In this document: positions 20,821 to 21,348 of the stretch, in pieces | How the letters are laid out: each line of letters begins with the position of its first letter | How positions within the stretch are numbered: position 1 is the first letter of the stretch | Assembly: GCA_946478975.1 (NCBI GenBank) | Contig: CAMLEO010000098.1 | Location: forward strand, 1 to 21,348 | DNA length: 21,348 bases | Direction: 5' to 3' | DNA from: an uncultured Steroidobacter sp. | GTDB lineage: Bacteria; Pseudomonadota; Gammaproteobacteria; Steroidobacterales; Steroidobacteraceae | Translations under genes and position numbers: made by a program | Notes under the pieces: generated by a model | What the model was told of the DNA's origin: nothing | What the model saw: the letters and a program-made list of their open reading frames with translations, nothing else | The model's database searches: none

Positions 20821-21307
20821 TCTTGCCCGCCTCACCCGACACATTTTCATGCCCCGCCGCGCGCTGCGACGAGCCTTCGATGAATCCGGCCTGGCCGCGA
20901 TCGAGAAGGCAATTGCCGACACGGAGAAAACTCACGGCGGCGAAATTCGCGTGGCGCTCGAAGCGGGCCTGGAACCGGCCGAGCTGTTCAGCGATCTCAC
21001 GCCGCGCCAGCGCGCGATGCACGTGTTTTCGCAGCTGGGCGTGTGGGACACCGAACTAAACAATGGCGTGCTGATCTATGTGTTGTGGGCGGATCGCGAC
21101 GTCGAGATCGTTGCCGATCGCGGCTTCAATGGCCGCGTCAGCGCCCAGCAATGGAGCGATGTGTGTCAGCGCATGGAGCAGCTGTTCAGCCAGGGCGCAG
21201 CGGCGCAGGCCATCGTCGCCGGGATCCAGTCCGCGGGCGCGCTGATCGCGCAACATTTTCCTGCCGCGGACCGCAACGAGCTGCCGGATCGCCCGGTGTT
21301 GCTATGA
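20816..21307 (+). CDS. TPM-domain protein, cytoplasmic or peripheral
   Basis: A 163-residue protein without signal peptide. The basic amphipathic N terminus (LARLTRHIFMPRRALRRAF) could attach it to the membrane surface. The TPM domain (about 25-145) contains THGGEIRVALEAGL, VFSQLGVWDTELNNGVLIYVL and VEIVADRGFNG. This pattern is well known for the single-domain TPM proteins found after LemA and the larger TPM protein in proteobacterial gene clusters. The stop is followed by the end of the window; a CCCC/GGGG inverted repeat near 21331-21343 might be part of a terminator. Function is unknown. Confidence 0.9.
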   Translation: MNLARLTRHIFMPRRALRRAFDESGLAAIEKAIADTEKTHGGEIRVALEAGLEPAELFSDLTPRQRAMHVFSQLGVWDTELNNGVLIYVLWADRDVEIVADRGFNGRVSAQQWSDVCQRMEQLFSQGAAAQAIVAGIQSAGALIAQHFPAADRNELPDRPVLL

Positions 21308-21348
21308 GCCCTCATCCAGGGATCAGGCCGGCCCCGAACAGGGGGGAG

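Noticed and set aside
19163..21022. A 619-codon minus-strand open frame over lemA and the TPM genes
   Set aside because: It is antisense to well-supported genes. Its low-complexity Ala/Pro/Thr stretch mirrors the Gly-rich tail of the TPM protein.

Overview
The window is about 21.3 kb of GC-rich DNA that is densely coding, with no sign of a mobile element, CRISPR array, prophage or stable RNA gene. It encodes an outer-membrane porin with a C-terminal Phe, several lipobox lipoproteins, GreB, a biosynthetic-type SpeA and a LemA/TPM cluster. Together these suggest a Gram-negative, probably gammaproteobacterial chromosome, perhaps near Steroidobacterales, Nevskiales or Xanthomonadales. That placement is inferred from gene content and style, not from a marker gene.

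Layout. 1-410: 3' end of a HAD-type hydrolase. 411-1203: a small RRM RNA-binding protein with a long hairpin-bearing leader and a textbook terminator. 1389-3328: a two-gene unit, porin plus periplasmic Cache/PDC-like protein, closed by a strong terminator. 3469-4744: two co-oriented genes of unknown function. 4789-8356 (minus strand): a second RRM protein, then a tightly coupled unit of a lipoprotein with a methyltransferase fold, a secreted M14/AstE-like zinc hydrolase and a NudF-like Nudix hydrolase, then a small unknown protein. 8658-13714: a polyamine-flavoured divergent locus, with mercaptopyruvate sulfurtransferase and arginine decarboxylase on the minus strand, and a glutathione S-transferase and homospermidine synthase on the plus strand. 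13766-14945: a diverged YkvA/DUF1232-like gene convergent with greB, separated by a cluster of hairpins. 15058-15364: a 64-residue orphan gene followed by two hairpins, the second a terminator. 15386-16992: alpha/beta hydrolase and SAM methyltransferase overlapping by ATGA. 17029-19065: an M13 (PepO/neprilysin) lipoprotein peptidase. 19211-21307: LemA and two TPM-domain proteins.

Most genes are ordinary housekeeping or accessory genes. I see no clear-cut new defence or biosynthetic system. The places that deserve a second look are the envelope-directed methyltransferase, M14 and Nudix unit; the unknown pair at 3469-4744; the porin plus Cache pair; the DUF1232 relative that lacks its family core; the hairpin cluster at 14327-14429; the tandem hairpins at 15298-15364; several starts that look leaderless; and short 14-17 bp tandem duplications that sit on gene boundaries.
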